This document shows, piece after piece, positions 1-10,246 of a stretch of 20,495 nucleotides of DNA. Position 1 is the stretch's first letter. Each line of letters begins with the position of its first letter. A model generated the notes under the pieces. It had not been told where the DNA came from, did not search any database, and was given only the letters and a program-made list of their open reading frames with translations. Position numbers and translations under genes: made by a program. Origin of the DNA: Hypsibius dujardini (lineage: Eukaryota; Tardigrada; Eutardigrada; Parachela; Hypsibiidae); the NCBI GenBank assembly GCA_001579985.1, contig LRSR01011338.1:1-20495 (forward strand). The letters run 5' to 3'.

Positions 1-14
1 CAGACAGACAGACA

Positions 15-47
<33 letters not shown>

Positions 48-190
48 AAAGACATGCAGACAGACAGACAGGCAGAAAGATAGATAGATAAACAAGCAGA
101 CATAAAGACAGACATACATACATGCAGGCAGACAGACAGGCAGACAGACATACAGACGCGCATAGACGGACAGACAAACAGACTGAGAGT
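1..190. repeat. (CAGA)n/(CAGG)n tetranucleotide tract in POMT2 last intron
   Basis: Interrupted tetranucleotide array: CAGA units, about seven pure CAGG units at 19-46, then mixed CAGA/CATA/GATA units to about 190. It runs off the left edge. It lies in the intron that precedes the POMT2 terminal exon, whose acceptor is at 216-217. Confidence 0.93.
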
Positions 191-217
191 CTCAATGATG
201 ATTCTTCTATTTTGTAG

Positions 218-438
218 GGTTGGTTGTAGAATGCTACACGCGATTGGTCTGTCTGCTGTGCAGGAGATCTTTTCTTCAGGCAACGATCCGAATGGGAATC
301 TCTTTTTTATTTTTTAGCGGTTTAGCATGCAGCTTTTATCTCTTTTATCCATTGGTGTACGGTATGACAGGACCATTTGGCGACCGCCCTGAAAGCCCGC
401 TACACCGCCTTCGTTGGCTGAGATCTTGGGAGTTCTGA
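218..438 (+). CDS. POMT2: Protein O-mannosyltransferase 2, C-terminal exon (partial)
   Basis: Terminal exon of the dolichyl-phosphate-mannose:protein mannosyltransferase POMT2, which with POMT1 forms the ER-membrane complex that transfers mannose to Ser/Thr of dystroglycan-type substrates. The exon follows a T-rich tract ending TTTTGTAG and starts with two bases of a split codon; 72 complete codons follow before TGA at 436-438. It encodes the last hydrophobic segment ([20 protein letters not shown]) and a tail containing [19 protein letters not shown] and ending SWEF. As I recall it, this matches the vertebrate POMT2 terminus (YSFYLFHPLAYGMVGP, then GLRWLDSWDF) far better than POMT1. The catalytic part lies outside the window to the left. 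The stop is only 207 bp from the ERCC8 stop on the opposite strand. No plus-strand AATAAA was seen before ERCC8 begins. Confidence 0.88.
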
Positions 439-453
439 CAATTTTATCTTTTT

Positions 454-466
454 TTTATTTTTTATT
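454..466 (-). promoter_or_regulatory. Candidate poly(A) signals for ERCC8
   Basis: Two TTTATT hexamers on the plus strand (454-459 and 461-466) read AATAAA on the minus strand, about 180 bp beyond the ERCC8 stop. They fall 16-28 bp beyond the POMT2 stop, so the two convergent 3' UTRs would touch or overlap. Signal by sequence only. Confidence 0.45.
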
Positions 467-645
467 TTAGGTTTACTGAAATTGGACAAAACATTACAAA
501 AAAGAGAGTATACAGTTATTTTTAACACGGTAGACAGATCTGATTTGTTGGTTACGAGAACAACAGTAATGTGGGATATAAAAATTATGTTAAAAGCTGA
601 AGAACTAATCCGAGGAAAGGTAAAACTATCAGGGAGAAAGACTCG

Positions 646-1883
646 TCAGTCTTCATCGTCACTCCACGTGTCCATCTGCAGCTGCTGCATCGCAACAGCT
701 CCATTGGCAATGCGTTTGGCCGACCGCTCCAACTGCTTCCGTCTGCCCTCTTCCATTTCCTCCTCAAAGTCCTTAAATTCGTCAGCAGGAGCCCAAAGGA
801 GAATATTTCGATCCGTCGCCCCGGAGAAGAGATACTGCAGCGAGGGATGGTACGCACAGGCAAGGACATGCCCGAAGTGGGCAGTCAGAGTGGCGATCTT
901 CACGCCAGTCATCATTTCACACACCAGAATTTTGTCGCCACTCGGAATGTAGATCAGGCTGGGCTGGGTCTGGGAGGACATTGACATTTGTAGATGCCGG
1001 GTCATGTCACGGAATTCGAAGGCTACGCGACCATAGTCCACCATGGTGTTCTTATCTGGAACAGGGAGACAGAAGTCTATAGATAGAAAAAGACAAACAG
1101 ACAAATTGCAGATATATAGACTGACAGACAGACCTACAGATAGAACACAGAGAGACAAACAAAGAAACGGAGACCGGCAGACAGATATATGTGGACCGAC
1201 ATACAGACATCCAGACAGACAGACAGGACAGATGAACATACATGCAGACAGACAGACAGACAGACATGTAGAAACATAGACAGATAAACACATAAACAGA
1301 CAACCAAGTAGTCAGACTGTAAGACAGATAACCCGGCAAACACAGACCGACAAAAATATGCCGTTTGTCCCAACTTTCTCTTACGAGAAACTGTGCTCCA
1401 AAGTCGGATCCGATGATCAGCGCCGAACGACACCAAATGGTGCGCATCTTCCGCGAATTCCAGACTTATCACAGACCGTTCATGGGCCGTATTAACGACT
1501 CCCACGTTATGTGCCATGCTGGCGTTGTTGCCTGAGTCCAAATGACCCAGACAGGAACGCGCCTTCCTGACGTCCCACAACAGGATCTTCCCGTCTGCAC
1601 CACCGGTGGCCAGCAGGTACGGCCCGTCGTTCGCCCAGCGTGTGCAGGTGACTGCCGCGCGGTGGCCTTCCAGTGTGTGGGTCCGTGCCAGGGTTCGAAT
1701 ATCACATATGTAGGCGTACTTATCCATGCAAGCCACTGCGAATGAGAAAATATTGCACGTCAGAAAACCAGTACGAGCACACTGACAGACAGACATACAG
1801 ACAGACAGACAAAGAGGGAGACAGACTGACAGACAGGGAGACAGACAGGGAGACAGATAGACTGATAGACAGGGAGACAAACA

Positions 1884-1960
<77 letters not shown>

Positions 1961-2834
1961 ATAGACAGACAAACAAACAGGAAGACAAATCTATACCAGC
2001 GATCAAAGGTTTTGCTGATTTCAGCGAGGAAGTGTGACTGTCCAGAATGGGAAGATCAAAGCTGAACTTATGGGCCGGCGTCATCCGGTGAGTGTCCCAT
2101 AGCTTGACCTGACAATCCGTCCCAGCCGTGATGAACATACCGGGATCGTGGGGATAAAACTGACACGCGCTGACAGCATAGTCATGGGCGTGCGGACTCT
2201 TCCTGAGGAAAAGAACAGCGATCTTCAGATGAAGAAACACCGGCGGATCAGTCAATCAAACGCACTTCAAGTACTGGGGAAAAAATCATAGCATCAATAA
2301 TATAACGATCAATCAATCAACCAAAAAAACAGCATTGAAAATTACACAAATCGAGAACTCTCCAATAGATCGATCAAGTGCTAGTCTAAACGACAAAAAT
2401 TGGAAAAATGCCAATCCACGCGGAAACAATATCAAATTGGACAAACTCACGAAGGCACTTTCCCCAAAACGGGATACACTTGTTGCACAGTGGTTGAAGG
2501 TTTTGTAACTCCATGGACGACAATCGATCCATCGCCGCCGCCAGATAATAAACTGAAACAGATGAGAAAGTAAAATCGATATGTCGGGCAATCAATCAAT
2601 CAAGCAATCAATCAAATGACTGTACAATCGACCGTCGCCGAGAGAAACGTCCAGTGCATTAACCGCAGCAGCGTACGTCCGCTCGACCTCTTTGAACTTG
2701 CTCAGGCAAGGAAATTTAGCGCGTTCGCCCCGCAGCCGGGCATGGAGGCCCCGCGGGTTGTTATACCGGACGTTGAGGAGTTCGTTAAATTGCCCGAGGA
2801 ATTGGAAAGAGCAGCCATTTAAATCTGGGATCAT
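646..2834 (-). CDS. ERCC8: DNA excision repair protein ERCC8 (Cockayne syndrome A, WD40 repeat)
   Basis: CSA is the WD40 substrate receptor of the CUL4-DDB1 ubiquitin ligase in transcription-coupled repair. Five exons join in phase: 2834-2626, 2552-2451, 2202-1997, 1735-1385, 1055-646, giving 425 aa against about 396 in human. Intron phases are 2, 2, 1, 1, and all introns are GT-AG (e.g. GTGAGT after exon 2, GTAAGA after exon 4). Recognisable blocks: FLLSGGGDGSIVV (human YMLSGGSDGVIVL), HDYAVSACQFYPHDPGMF with VKLWDTH, YICDIR, YLLATGGADGKILLWDVRK, VNTAHERSVISLEF, HRIRLW, NTMVDYGRV, the last blade with NILLWAP, and an acidic C-terminus ending WSDDED like human WSSSDEEG. The start is the first in-frame ATG (2834); the first ~25 residues align poorly, so another start or 5' exon is possible. 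Introns 3 and 4 hold long tetranucleotide arrays. The gene is convergent with POMT2, and a tRNA lies 154 bp upstream. Confidence 0.93.
1073..1345. repeat. Degenerate (CAGA)n array in ERCC8 intron 4
   Basis: Intron 1056-1384 is almost entirely interrupted CAGA/GATA/CATA tetranucleotides on the plus strand (CTGT/TCTG in the ERCC8 sense strand). The purest run is about 1245-1265. Long ORFs across it are repeat artefacts. Confidence 0.9.
1782..1980. repeat. (CAGA)n plus 18.75 perfect CAGG units in ERCC8 intron 3
   Basis: Intron 1736-1996 contains CAGA and CAGGGAGA units followed by an uninterrupted CAGG run at 1886-1960 (75 bp). In the sense strand of ERCC8 this is (CCTG)n, the motif that expands in the CNBP intron in myotonic dystrophy type 2. 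It is the longest pure tract in the window. Confidence 0.95.
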
Positions 2835-2988
2835 TTTATACTGGAATTACTTAAATGAAATAAATGTGTGTTCTCGTTGAAATCCGTACAAGAGTTTTCT
2901 GAAGATTTACTGTAGTAGAAAATTATTTGAGGTTACTCATACACGGTAACATGGAGATGCTAAAAAGGGGGAAAACAGAAAAAGTGAA

Positions 2989-3060
2989 GCCACCTAAGAG
3001 GATCGAACTCTTTACCTTTTGCTTACTAGGCAAACGCTCTACCATCTGAGCTAAGGCGGC
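2989..3060 (-). tRNA. tRNA-Thr (anticodon AGT)
   Basis: The 72-nt minus-strand gene folds into a full cloverleaf. The acceptor stem is GCCGCCT/AGGTGGC with one G-T pair, and the D arm is GCTC...GAGC. The anticodon stem TTTGC/GCAAA encloses the loop CTAGTAA (anticodon AGT), and the T arm is AAGAG-TTCGATC-CTCTT. Box A (TAGCTCAGATGG) and box B (GTTCGATCC) are present, there is no intron, and T-runs just downstream (about 2963-2985) would stop RNA polymerase III. AGT (inosine at position 34) reads ACU/ACC/ACA threonine codons. Confidence 0.95.
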
Positions 3061-3180
3061 TGATATCAGCGAAGAGGCAGTCTACGCGTCATGCTGAAAA
3101 AATCTTTAGCGTGAGTATAATTTGTCAATGTATGCTATCTATGAACAAAATCAACAATCTATCAACAAAATCTCTCAGAC

Positions 3181-3686
3181 TCACAAGGGAATTTCACCAC
3201 TCTCGAAGGTGAAATCTTGCACATCTGTTAATTTTGTAGTGTGCGTCCATATTATGTGATGCCATTTTCATTAAGAAAAAAAATAAAAACGTGTGGAAAC
3301 AATTTTCTAAAAATAAAAATGTACTACGTGGTGGTACGTAGATGGCGCTGCCAATGTTACCGTATATCGCATTAGTTGATTGCTGCATTGCCACATTGAT
3401 TACTACATGTGTCGGTGTTACTACTAACTGTATAGTCCTTGTCAACGACAGAAACGAACCAATAACGACTGTAACCGAATAAATCAATCAACTGACACGG
3501 CATACGGTAACATTAACAGCGCCATCTATGTACCACCACGTAGTACATTTTTATTTTTAGAAAATTGTTTCCTCACGTTTTTATTTTTTTTCTCGATGAA
3601 AATGGCATCAGATAATATGGACGCACACTACAAAATTAACAGATGTGCAAGATTTCACCTTCGAGAGTGGTGGAATTCCCTTGTGA
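3181..3686. mobile_element. Fold-back / MITE-like element with ~200-bp inverted arms
   Basis: The left arm (about 3181-3383) and right arm (about 3482-3686) are near-perfect inverted copies, estimated above 85% identical, around a ~98-bp loop. The termini read TCACAAGGGAAT...ATTCCCTTGTGA. The trinucleotide GAC occurs directly outside both ends (3178-3180 and 3687-3689), consistent with a 3-bp target duplication, although three bases can match by chance. No transposase is encoded; minus-strand ORFs across it are incidental. The superfamily cannot be assigned. Confidence 0.88.
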
Positions 3687-4097
3687 GACACAGGCACAGA
3701 CAAACTTTTAAATAAAGAACATATTTCAATTTAATAAACTTTGCTGGTGGATTTAAATGTATATAATGTTCTAGTTAAATTTAAAGTCGTTACGTCGAAA
3801 AGAGTGATCAGCCTGGTTCCTTTTCCATTTCGTACAAATTTCATTTTGGTTCTAGCCCCTCAATCCATTGTTCTCTCTCAATTCTGTCTGTCAAGTGGCG
3901 CACAAGTCAAGTCTAGTCAGTGAAAGGAAAAAAGGTTTCGCTTTCAGAACTGAATTGGTATTCCTACGAGGGAGGGCCAAGTAAAAAACAGCTTGTAATA
4001 TACCGCTGGCGTTGTGAACAATGTATCAATTGCTTTATTACAACAATTAACCCCCTTGAGGTTCTCGGTCGTTCGTTCCGGTCGAAGTTACGTACCG

Positions 4098-4235
4098 TTT
4101 CTTGTCCTACTCACTCTTGGGTTGATTGACGTATGAATTTAACAGATCGATTGACTGATTAGCCAGTTTCTTGTCCTACTCGCTCTTGGGTTGATTGACG
4201 TATGAATTTAACAGATCGATTGACTGATTGCCGAA
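4098..4235. repeat. 69-bp tandem duplication
   Basis: Two adjacent copies, 4098-4166 and 4167-4235, both start TTTCTTGTCCTACTC and run through GGGTTGATTGACG to GATCGATTGACTGATT. They differ at very few positions before diverging at the 3' end, so the duplication looks recent. Confidence 0.92.
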
Positions 4236-4607
4236 AACTACAACTGTCTGCAGCAAATTTGTTTTTGATTAAATCTTTGCATGCATCTGCTAATAAATTT
4301 TCCTTCACAACACGCGGGAATTTGACTTTGATTGATCTTTTTATTTCATAATCTACGCACATCTCGGAATATGGCATTGACTCTCTTTTGATAAGAAAAT
4401 CATTCTTTCGTGGCCTCAATTATTTGCCTCAGGGACAATATATTTCCACGTTCCCTATCCTCGACTTCCGGTATTCTGCATCGTCCAAATCACGGCAGAA
4501 AAAGAGCCCGTGAGTTCCGCGTCTTTTGCATTTGAGAAAATAGCATTTGGATGGCTCTTTGAAATTTCACAAATTTATCTTGCACAGGAAGAAATACAAT
4601 GTTCTTG

Positions 4608-4740
4608 ATGTGTTGATTGATTGATTAATGACTTGATTGATTGCTGACTCGTTTGACTCTCTTGACTTGATTGATTGATGTGTTGATTGATTGCTGACTC
4701 GTTTGACTCTGCTGTGTGAATCGTGGATCGATTGATTGGC
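4608..4740. repeat. Degenerate (TTGA)n/(GATT)n cluster
   Basis: Repeated TTGATTGATT cores with a duplicated phrase TGTTGATTGATTGCTGACTC (about 4681) and a near copy at about 4632. This is low-complexity sequence; the minus-strand ORF across it is made of repeat codons. Confidence 0.75.
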
Positions 4741-5521
4741 ACATGATTTATTATTCCGTTCAGACCCAGCGATTTTGATCATTGATCTATTTGCGACCTC
4801 GGCGATTCTATTTCTTTATCATTTGATTCTTGAGCCTTTGCTTTTATTTCATTTGCTGTTAAGCGGTACTACCTCTGCTGATGACTTGAAATGATGATCT
4901 TTGTTTCATTGATTTACCATCTGTTCGCCATGGCTGATTGATTGATTAGCGTATTTATCCATGTTTCAAAAAATTAGGTCATCGGTGTGTATTAAGTTAC
5001 TGTACATTTTTAAGATATTTAAATGGTTGAAACACCCGATTGATTTGAAATAAAACATACTTTTTTATTATTTTAAATTAAAAAAACATCATGCCAAAGC
5101 ACGGCTTGTTCTTTATTATAAAATAATATTGTTTTGTTTTTTAAAAATTTACTTCTAAATGTATTTTAAGCACAAAATCATTAATCGAAATTAGTCACGC
5201 TTATATTCATAGGTTTTGATATTGATTGATTGATTGATTCTGTATATATTGCTCAGTCCCTTGAGTATGCGTAATGTTTGCTCGGAAAAACACGGTTTTT
5301 GCGTTGCAGTAATTTTAGTGAGTATTAAATAAGATTGATATTTTAATTAAAGTAAAAAAGACATTGAGCAACAAAAATTCACGGACAGATTCATAATTAT
5401 AAAAATGCTTAATAAATGTTCATTAATTATTTAAACTTAGTCACGCTATTTATATTCATACATTTTAATATTTATTTATGTATCTACAATGCAATATAAA
5501 CCACTCGTTGTGTGCTTTCAG

Positions 5522-5648
5522 GTGACGATGTCTTCCTGTATGAGATAACCGTCCACCAGAGGTCTCTGATCTTCGGGCAATCACATCGAGACGTCGATTT
5601 AGCTTCTTCACGGCAGACAGAGTGATAGAGCGACACACAGACAGAGAA

Positions 5649-5695
<47 letters not shown>

Positions 5696-8600
5696 GGCAG
5701 GCAGGCAGGCAGATAGGCAGGCAGACAGACTTAGACTGAGTAGCCGGCAGGGTGTTTGATTCAGTTAATGATGTGGTTTTATCATACAGGATGGTAAAAT
5801 AGATGGATATGGTTTCGCCGCGGCCATTCAACAACATCTGATGACGGTTTTCAAACCGACATTGCCGGTGTTGATAAATGTAATGATTTAATTGTGGCAA
5901 TTTACATGATGGTCAGTGTTGAATTCGGCTTCGTTTTTTTTGCTTGTTCCACATGTAGGCTGGTCTGCTGGAACTCAGACACGCCTTGTTCCACAATCGT
6001 CTTACGATTGAAGGCATCGTAAAACCGCCTTTGTCTGCTGTGACCCCAGAACAGCAACGGCAGCGACTGATATCTTGCCCAAGCATGCCTGAAAGCAGTG
6101 TTCGATTGGGTGAGCTGGTTTTTCTTGCTCGGGAGAATCCTTCGTCAAGTCCACAAATCAATCCCTACCAGGTAATTTATCTGATAATGCAGATGATTGT
6201 ACTTCCTTTTCGTCTTGTCTAATTCACAAGTGTCACGCCCCCGCCGCAGCCGCCGCCGCCTCAGGACCCGGCTTTTCGCTTCTTCGGCCCCTTCTCCAAG
6301 TTCACCTATAACTGCGCGACCTGCGGCGAGCCGTTCTCCAATCTTCCAGACAACGTGATGCCCACACGGCAAGAGTGGGAGAAGATGCACTACCTCGGCG
6401 GCGATCAGGGCTGCATTGAGAATGGCATGGGGAATGCCTTCTTTTCCGGTCGGAATTCGGAGGGGATGTCGATTGTCGCAGCCGGCATTGTTGTGGAGAA
6501 AGCTCACTGCCGGTTGTGTGGCGGCCGGGAGATTGACTCCGCCAAGATGGCCGCACACGTCCGAATGGCGCATAGTCAGGCGGGCCAACAGGTGGCGCCA
6601 CCACCGAATCAACCGACTCAGTTGCCTTTGCAGCAGCTGTCGCAGTCTTCTTCCTCCTGGCGGTCCTGTTCTGAGGTTTTGAGTTCAACCATCCCATCGG
6701 GAGTCGTGGAAACTATGCCGGTTGGAAGTGTCGTGTCTCGGAGACAATCGTCGGTCAGAATAGCGCACAGTCAGAACGGCCAACAAGTGGCGCCACCTCA
6801 GACTCACATGACGCATCCTTCTTTGCAGCATCTGCCCTTTTCGGACATGCGTAATTCCTCCATTTCTCTGGGAGAGCTCGGACTCATGCCCGAGAGAAAT
6901 TCCTTGTCTGGTAGTCAACCGCAGGCGGGAATGACGGCCGGGCAGCATGGCCGACAGGTGTCGCCACCACCAACGCAACTTGCGCTGATGATGGGGCGTC
7001 CGAGTTCGAGACAGGCGCTTCAGCAGTCGATCCATAATCGGAATCGGCCGATACGGACTTCAGCCTTTAGGCAGTTCACTCCAGCCCCTAGACAGTTCAC
7101 GCCGATGTACCACTTGTCGCAACTGCCATCAATGCCATGTGCGAATCCACCCGGCCAGCTCCAGCAACCATCGGGTGGCGAGCATGAACGTTCTTCCCCG
7201 GCGTCGGAGAGCCAATTGGTGTCTGTGTACAAGGTGATGGAACAGACCATCAAAGCGCAGATGGGTCAGAGCACTCAGATTCGGTCGGGAACGCCGACTT
7301 TGACGGCTATGTTGAGTCGAACTGACGCTCGTGGTGGTGTCAATGATGGTGGCTATCGCACTACACAGGCTGTTGCCTCTCCAGATATCCAGGTAAGCAG
7401 GCATGCATTCGGTGAGACAACACGTAGCCATAGACCCATAGACGGGCAGAAGCTGAGAGAGGCATAGAGATTGTAACACTGTCGGACGAGTAGTGAACAC
7501 TTCGCACAGATGATAATAGGGACAGAAAACCGTCAGATAGATAGATGGACAGACAGATAGACAGATAAACAGGCAGACAGGCAGACAGGCAGACAGGCAG
7601 ACAGTCATTAAGGTAGAGATGGATCGACACACAGGCTTACAGGCTTACAGGCATGAATACAGACAGACGGGAAGATAGAGGTAGATAGACACACTGACAG
7701 GCAGACATGCATATTTACATACAGACACAGTTAGACAGCCCGAACGGGCATGTTATCTGATGTAATAGCATACAGACAAAGAACGTTAGAGAAGCAGGTG
7801 GCTGGATAGTCATGACAAGCTCATAATCTCTTTCGTTTTTCTTTTTTTTCAAATCTAGCTTGCGTATCCCGCATTCAACATCAATCAGCATCAAAATCCC
7901 CCACCCATGAAGTGTCCCTCTAGTACGCCTTTCAAGCCGTCTCCCGGAACAGCCATGCACTCTTCACCCAGCATCCATCCCATGCCTGTCACAACAATTC
8001 CCGTTCGCGGGCCTGTCCGACCGTCTCCGAGTCAATCACAGGCAATGTCTGCTTCCCCCGTTGGCGTGTCTTCCACCCTACGGTTCCACGTCCCGACGCC
8101 GGTCCTTCTCAAGGCCCTCACTAGACATCCCCCATCGCCTCTACCGAACGTCGTGCCCTTGACCACCGCGACAGTCGACGTCGAGGACGATGACGACACT
8201 GACACTTATCAGTACCGAGTAGAATTCTCACCCGCACCCTCCTCGACTGCCCCGGAATCGGAAGATCAGTCTGAAATCTCTCCTATCAATACTCAACCAT
8301 CACAAAAACGCGTTTCCTCTCCTGGACTGCCGGACGACGACGACGCGGCCTTGACCGGGAAAAAGTCAAAACTGGACGAAACGACCGACGACGACGTCAC
8401 TGAATCAAGGGCGAAGCAGCAGTTTATGGTCTTCCCTCCGTCGCCCGGGAGTTCGGACGGCGACCTCTCTTATCTCTGTCAGTGCCTGGAGGTGTTTACG
8501 GACCCGCGTGCCGTGGGCCTGCATTCCCTCTCGCACGTGGAGAAGCACGCGGTAGCAGTGGAGTTGCGAACGCTCTACTGTCAGCACTCTGGCTGCTGCT

Positions 8601-8716
8601 ACCTCGCCCGTGACGACCGGGACTTTGCCAAGCATCAGGCGCGCCATATCGTCTTGCAGATGATGTTTCGCACGAAAGGAGGATTGTCTTCCGTTGCCGC
8701 TACTGCATCAAAGTAG
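5522..8716 (+). CDS. Putative nuclear C2H2 zinc-finger protein (5' end uncertain)
   Basis: Family not recognised. Exons: possible 5522-5592 (weak GTCGAT donor), 5790-5867, 5959-6171, 6250-7392 (or from 6265, a second in-frame AG), 7859-8716. All joins from 5790 on are phase 0. Counting from the first internal ATG (5841) gives 746 aa; the true start may lie upstream. Visible fingers are one classic C-x2-C-x12-H-x4-H (CRLCGGREIDSAKMAAHVRMAH, near 6511-6576), a Cys pair CATC just N-terminal to it, and two at the C-terminus with odd spacing: C-x1-C-x12-H-x3-H and C-x4-C-x12-H-x3-H (about 8479-8628). Between them lie long Ser/Pro/Gln-rich segments, a loosely repeated Q-V-A/S-P-P module, acidic patches (DVEDDDDTDT, TTDDDVTES) and a basic KKSK. 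A nuclear regulatory or chromatin protein is an inference. Introns 5593-5789 and 7393-7858 carry CAGA repeats. Confidence 0.7.
5640..5730. repeat. (CAGA)n(CAGG)n tract in zinc-finger-gene intron
   Basis: About eleven consecutive CAGA units (about 5651-5695) pass into CAGG units and a short imperfect tail. It lies within the likely intron 5593-5789 and again has its CAGA form on the plus strand. Confidence 0.92.
6568..6990 (+). repeat. Three-copy degenerate coding repeat in zinc-finger-like protein
   Basis: Three related peptides recur about 60 residues apart: HSQAGQQVAPPPNQ (about 6571), HSQNGQQVAPPQTH (about 6766) and AGQHGRQVSPPPTQ (about 6936). Each is followed by a Leu/Gln/Ser-rich spacer. 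This suggests old internal duplication of a ~180-bp exon segment. Confidence 0.65.
7530..7735. repeat. (CAGA)n/(CAGG)n tract in zinc-finger-gene last intron
   Basis: Interrupted CAGA/GATA units with several CAGGCAGA copies at about 7570-7600. It sits inside intron 7393-7858 (donor GTAAGC, acceptor AAATCTAG after a pyrimidine tract). Confidence 0.9.
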
Positions 8717-10246
8717 TAGTAGGCGGGAGAGAAAGTACCAAGTTCCGTTTCTGTCTCAAGTCCCGATAGGTGTATACACTACCTGTATTCTCTGGTTCTG
8801 CTCAAAAAGCGTGTTTGTATTAGTTTTTTTGCTCACTACAGAAAATCACGTATTTTTTGGAAATTGGTCCGTTTTCCGGTCCTCAACGCATTTCTGATTG
8901 TGTTTTTGCTTAATTTTTTTATCTCCGTTGTAGGTTTTGGCTCTTGTTTTCCTTTGTAAATTTAACACATACAATTCCCTTTGAGGCATTCAAAATCGTT
9001 GTTTCTGAAGCTTAGTTGCATTATTTGCAGACTCAAACGCAACAAATTCGGCACTTCAACGACTTCACTCTTCCATTCATATAAAAAAATGTCAGCAAAT
9101 TGCTTCAAGCAGGACGTTTGCTAGTAATTTTTAAAGCTTTACGGGTTCGCCTTCAAACAATAAAAAACACTTTTCCTCAACTCAAAGCCTGCGGTCTAAT
9201 GATTCTACAGCACCTCATTTAACGGTAAAAAGTTTAGGTCTGTCAGTTCGACTCTGAATGAGTTGTGTAGACTACTTGATAATAGCCATTATAACTTGTA
9301 TGTAAATATGCCACTACCCATTGCGTAGCTGGCGCAATTTTAAAGTGTGGCTCGATTATTGCCCTGATTATTGAGTGTAACAGGTTGGCAGGGTATGAGC
9401 CGTTTTCGGTTACGTCTTTCTATTTATAATCATACCCTAGCATGCTTTCTGACGTCCTGAAAACATTTCAGGACCTTTTTCGGGACATAATTCACGACTT
9501 TTTTTACACAAAAAAGGTGCTCTTAAACTGCCGCTATTTTGCCGACAGCCAAAAATATCCCGCCCTGAAAGAAACAAATTTAGTCCACCGACTCTTGTTT
9601 GAACTCATAGCCAAAATTCATCCCACAATGAGTAGGCAAAATTTAGTCCACCGGCCTTATATGAACTGGTACCACTTATTAGTCACCGGAAGAAACAATC
9701 CAGAAAAGGTCGAGTTAAGATTTTGAAAAAAAGTTATTTCCCAATCTTAACGTAAAAAGCAAGGACAATGCATTCACAAGATAATTTTCTGAGCAGTGCT
9801 TATTCGGCGAAGAAATGATTTGCGCCACTGTGAAGTGTAGTACTCTTGCTGCTGGGACTTCCTTTCCCAGCTTGTTTTGTCCGGGCACGCCAGTTTCCGC
9901 TCTCGCATCTTCACAGTATGTCCTGTAAATATCGTAAATTATTGTTGGGTGGTATCCAACATGTACTCAACAATTACTAATAGTGTAGTCTATCTACCTA
10001 GTTAACTCATTCCCATCTACCCTCATATTCTATAATGTACTTACTTAGCTAATATAACGTCCATAATTCCGCCATGTTGGCAGGAACTAGTACGTTGGAG
10101 CAGGAACAATTCTTTATTCCTGATTATATAAGTGTGTGTTCTACAGTAATCTGTATAAGAATTCCTTCCTTTCGTCTCTGAACCCCTCTACCAGTAAAAT
10201 CCTCCCTCAATTCTTCTCCAATTATTCAGTCTAATAGCTTGCATGT
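8717..10246. other. Non-coding intergenic region, includes zinc-finger-gene 3' UTR
   Basis: A likely poly(A) signal AATAAA at 9159-9164 would end the zinc-finger-gene transcript about 440 bp past its stop. The rest shows no protein with splice support. A 15-bp phrase AAATTTAGTCCACCG occurs twice, about 60 bp apart (about 9577 and 9638), inside an unconvincing ORF at 9442-9726. Around 10113-10118 TTTATT gives a minus-strand AATAAA that could serve the tiny gene at 10247-10510. Confidence 0.55.

Larger units (their letters stand above)
3690..5520. other. Non-coding AT-rich intergenic region with scattered GATT repeats
   Basis: About 1.8 kb with no convincing exon; the short ORFs lack splice context or family resemblance. 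It holds scattered (GATT)n/TTGATTGATT islands (4130-4240, 4608-4740, 4935-4950, 5221-5239), a 69-bp tandem duplication, and very AT-rich stretches around 5030-5480. It probably contains the promoter or 5' exons of the zinc-finger-like gene downstream, which I could not locate. Confidence 0.6.

Noticed and set aside
1043-1279. Plus-strand ORF rich in DRQTDR
   Set aside because: Translation of the CAGA repeat inside ERCC8 intron 4.
1-1980. CRISPR-like array of short repeats
   Set aside because: The repeats are simple tetranucleotides without spacers, in eukaryotic introns.
1134-2255. 373-aa minus ORF read as one exon
   Set aside because: It reads through introns 3 and 4 of ERCC8; the Cys/Leu/Ser-rich parts are repeat sequence between true GT-AG sites.
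2616-2880. Plus ORFs opposite ERCC8 exon 1
   Set aside because: Antisense shadow of a coding exon with clear CSA similarity.
3194-3487. Minus ORF of 97 aa
   Set aside because: Falls inside the fold-back element and its arms; no protein similarity.
4159-4782. Minus ORFs in the GATT-rich region
   Set aside because: Composed of repeat-derived Asn/Gln/Ser codons without splice context.
6145-7253. Several minus ORFs opposite the zinc-finger-like gene
   Set aside because: GC-rich antisense shadows; the plus frame has consistent phase-0 splice joins and zinc-finger motifs.
9442-9726. 94-aa plus ORF
   Set aside because: Contains a repeated non-coding phrase (AAATTTAGTCCACCG), no splice or start context, no recognised family.
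9900-10200. Possible solo LTR (TATATAAG box, TGT-starting segments)
   Set aside because: No matched TG...CA ends, target duplication or second copy could be identified.
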